Below are positions 61,735 through 64,000 of a stretch of DNA of 64,000 nucleotides, piece by piece (the first letter of the stretch is position 1; every line of letters begins with the position of its first letter). Location: positions 62,001 to 126,000 of the forward strand of contig NZ_FOUD01000010.1 of the NCBI RefSeq assembly GCF_900114765.1, written 5' to 3'. Position numbers and translations under genes: made by a program. The stretch comes from Halopseudomonas pachastrellae (lineage in GTDB: Bacteria > Pseudomonadota > Gammaproteobacteria > Pseudomonadales > Pseudomonadaceae). The notes beneath the pieces were generated by a model. The model did not search any database, was not told where the DNA came from, and was given only the letters and a program-made list of their open reading frames with translations.

Positions 61735-62691
61735 ATGGACCAGAACAAACTGCAAATCGGCATCATCGGCACCGGCGCAATCGGCGGCTTTTACGGCGCC
61801 ATGCTGGCCCAGGGCGGCAACGATGTGCACTTTTTGCTGCGCAGTGAATACGACGCTGTGGTGGAGAAGGGCATTACCATCAACAGCCTGGTCAACGAGC
61901 AACTGCATTTGCACCCGGTGCAGGCGTACAAGGATGCTGCTGACATGCCGCCCTGCGACTGGCTGTTTATCGGCGCCAAGTCGACCGCAGGCAACCTGGG
62001 CGACATCATCACCCGCGCCGGCAAGCCCGATGCCAAGGTCGTGCTGCTGCAAAACGGCCTGAGCAACGAAGACCAGCTGCGTCCCTTCCTGCCCGACACC
62101 ATGCATCTGATTGGTGGTCTGTGCTACGTCTGCCTGTTCCGCGAAGGCCCGGGCTTGGTCAAGCACCAGGCCAATGGCATGGTCGATCTCGGTTACCACT
62201 CCGGCCCGGCAACCACCGCCGAGGCGCAGCAGGCGCTGCTTAAGGAAGGTGCCGAGCTGCTTGCTTCCGGCAAGATTCCCACACGCCTGCTGCCTGGGGT
62301 AGACGAGGCGCGCTGGCAAAAGCTGGTCTGGAACGCACCCTTCAATGGTATTTCCGTGGTGCTGAACTCCGGTACCCAGGCGCTGCTGAAAGACCCGGCA
62401 AGCAACAAGCTGATCAAGGAAATGATGGAAGAGGTCATCAGCACTGCCAGGGCCAAAGGCGTCAGCATGCCTGATGGTCTGGCAGACAAGTTGCTGATGG
62501 GCACTGGCGCCATGCCCGACTACCAGCCAAGCATGTACCACGACTGGCTGCACAAGCGCCCCATGGAGCTCGACAGCCTGTATGGCGAGCTGCTGCGTCA
62601 GGGCCGTGAGGCGGGTTGCAGCCTGCCGAAAATCGAGGCAATGTTGGATCAGCTGACGTTCATTCAGAACCGGTATCTGTCCAATCAATAG
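61735..62691 (+). CDS. 2-dehydropantoate 2-reductase-like (PanE/ApbA family)
   Basis: 318 residues. N-terminal Rossmann fold with GTGAIGGFYGA (12-22), then the lysine region GAKSTAGNLGD and the C-terminal helical domain with KLVWNAPFNGISVVLN. Reduces a 2-oxo acid with NADPH, ketopantoate in pantothenate synthesis for the true enzyme. Several paralogues usually exist, so the substrate is not certain. The 5'-nucleotidase gene follows after nine bases. Confidence 0.85.
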   Translation: MDQNKLQIGIIGTGAIGGFYGAMLAQGGNDVHFLLRSEYDAVVEKGITINSLVNEQLHLHPVQAYKDAADMPPCDWLFIGAKSTAGNLGDIITRAGKPDAKVVLLQNGLSNEDQLRPFLPDTMHLIGGLCYVCLFREGPGLVKHQANGMVDLGYHSGPATTAEAQQALLKEGAELLASGKIPTRLLPGVDEARWQKLVWNAPFNGISVVLNSGTQALLKDPASNKLIKEMMEEVISTARAKGVSMPDGLADKLLMGTGAMPDYQPSMYHDWLHKRPMELDSLYGELLRQGREAGCSLPKIEAMLDQLTFIQNRYLSNQ

Positions 62692-62700
62692 GAAGTCCGC

Positions 62701-63618
62701 ATGCCCAGCCAGCTCGGCGACAAACTGGTTATCGCCATTTCTTCAAGAGCCTTGTTTGATCTGGACGATAGCCACGCTGTCTTCGAGCGCGAGGGGCTGG
62801 AAGCCTACCGGCTGTATCAGATAGCGCACGAAGACGAGCCGCTGGAGCCGGGTGAAGCCTTTCCGTTGGTGCAAAAGCTGCTGCGCATCAACAGTCTGCT
62901 GGAGGGTGACAGCCGGGTTGAGGTGGTACTGATTTCGCGCAATAGCGCCGACACTGGCCTGCGCGTATTCAACTCGATTCAGCACTACGGCCTGGGTATT
63001 ACCCGGGCCGCCTTTGCTGGGGGGCGCAGCCCCTTTACCTATATCCCGGCCTTTGGCTGTCAGTTATTCCTCTCGACCCACGCCGAAGATGTGCGTGCCA
63101 CGCTGGATGCGGGCTTTGCTGCCGCAACCATTTTGCCGGCCAAGCGTCGTCCGGAGCAGCGCGACGAACTGCGTATCGCCTTTGATGGTGACGCGGTGCT
63201 GTTCTCCGACGAGTCCGAGCAGGTATTTCAGCGCGACGGCTTGGCGGCTTTCCAGGCCAGCGAGCAGGCATCGGCCCATCAGCCGCTGCGCGGTGGTCCG
63301 TTTAAGGCGTTTCTTGCTGCGCTCAACCGCATTCAGACCGAGTTCCCCAACGAGCAATGTCCGATCCGCACGGCACTGGTAACAGCCCGCAGCGCGCCGG
63401 CCCATGAACGGGTAATTCGCACCCTGCGTGAGTGGAATATTCGTCTGGACGAGTCGCTGTTTCTGGGCGGTCTGGACAAGTCCGAGTTTCTGCAGGCCTT
63501 TGGCGCGGACCTGTTTTTTGATGACCAGGAAGGGCATTGTAAGCGGGCGGTGGGTGTGGTGCCCACTGGCCATGTTCCACACGGCATCAGCAACCTCAAA
63601 TCGTCCTCTTCTGCCTGA
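62701..63618 (+). CDS. cytosolic 5'-nucleotidase (NT5C1-like family)
   Basis: 305 residues. Similar to the cytosolic 5'-nucleotidase 1 family that dephosphorylates nucleoside monophosphates: KLVIAISSRALFDLDDSH near the start, VEVVLISRNSADTGLRVFNS, ITRAAFAGGRSPFTY, RIAFDGDAVLFSDESE, and FLGGLDKSEFLQAFGADLFFDDQ. No signal peptide. It follows the PanE-like gene by nine bases with a start at GAAGTCCGC-ATG; probably co-transcribed. Confidence 0.87.
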   Translation: MPSQLGDKLVIAISSRALFDLDDSHAVFEREGLEAYRLYQIAHEDEPLEPGEAFPLVQKLLRINSLLEGDSRVEVVLISRNSADTGLRVFNSIQHYGLGITRAAFAGGRSPFTYIPAFGCQLFLSTHAEDVRATLDAGFAAATILPAKRRPEQRDELRIAFDGDAVLFSDESEQVFQRDGLAAFQASEQASAHQPLRGGPFKAFLAALNRIQTEFPNEQCPIRTALVTARSAPAHERVIRTLREWNIRLDESLFLGGLDKSEFLQAFGADLFFDDQEGHCKRAVGVVPTGHVPHGISNLKSSSSA

Positions 63619-63680
63619 TAATGTCGCAGCTGTGCGACACAGTGCAGTATTTCGTTCCGTTGCTGGAATTTATGGACTAA

Positions 63681-64000
<320 letters not shown>

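Overview
The window is chromosomal DNA of a gammaproteobacterium of the Pseudomonas lineage. The main evidence is neighbourhoods and proteins I recognise from Pseudomonas: nadK with DUF1853, metallophosphoesterase, rhomboid, DUF1315, DUF2797 and pepN; a MoxR/DUF58/DUF4381/BatA-B-D operon divergent from a ~1,620-residue NAD-glutamate dehydrogenase, then DUF2835, pyrD, rmf and rlmL; tesA with ybbA/ybbP/greB; an L,D-transpeptidase next to oprI; and cysB at the right edge. The G+C-rich coding style fits. A Halopseudomonas-like species is possible but is only a guess. I saw no prophage, insertion sequence, CRISPR array, rRNA or tRNA.

Layout. 1-6937: housekeeping block (DUF1853 fragment, nadK, phosphoesterase, rhomboid protease, YeaC-like, DUF2797, pepN). 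7208-14473: tandem duplication of a two-gene unit, a secreted Ycf48/BNR-like protein plus an MMPL/RND transporter; the second copy is preceded by a spaced direct repeat with a palindromic core. 14521-14979: the only long gene-free stretch, holding two strong inverted repeats. 14980-21803 (minus): MoxR-DUF58-DUF4381-BatA-BatB/C-BatD with overlapping genes. 21959-30964: gdhB, DUF2835, pyrD, rmf (minus), rlmKL. 31024-36313 (minus): PBP4-type dacB, a Cache-only membrane sensor, tatD and a DEAD-box helicase. 36486-39329: glutathionyl-hydroquinone reductase-like GST and a cation/proton antiporter. 39357-44282 (minus): HlyD / RbbA-like ABC / ABC-2 permease exporter.

44496-52273 (minus) is the most unusual part: seven tightly coupled genes. 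They encode a MoxR-like AAA+ ATPase, an unrecognised 310-residue protein, a HEIGHH-metallopeptidase/VWA protein, an unrecognised 189-residue protein, a PaaK/F390-synthetase-like adenylating enzyme, PnuC and NadR. Every junction has at most a 1-nt gap or an overlap, so a MoxR/VWA remodelling module and a nicotinamide riboside salvage module appear to be made together. This is my leading candidate for an undescribed system.

52371-64000: greB and the YbbA/YbbP exporter, divergent from tesA by only 13 bp; a small unknown gene; an L,D-transpeptidase convergent with oprI, whose product ends in a lysine suited to peptidoglycan attachment; a GntP-family permease, a small acetyltransferase, a DAHP synthase, a PanE/ApbA-like reductase, a cytosolic 5'-nucleotidase and the start of cysB.
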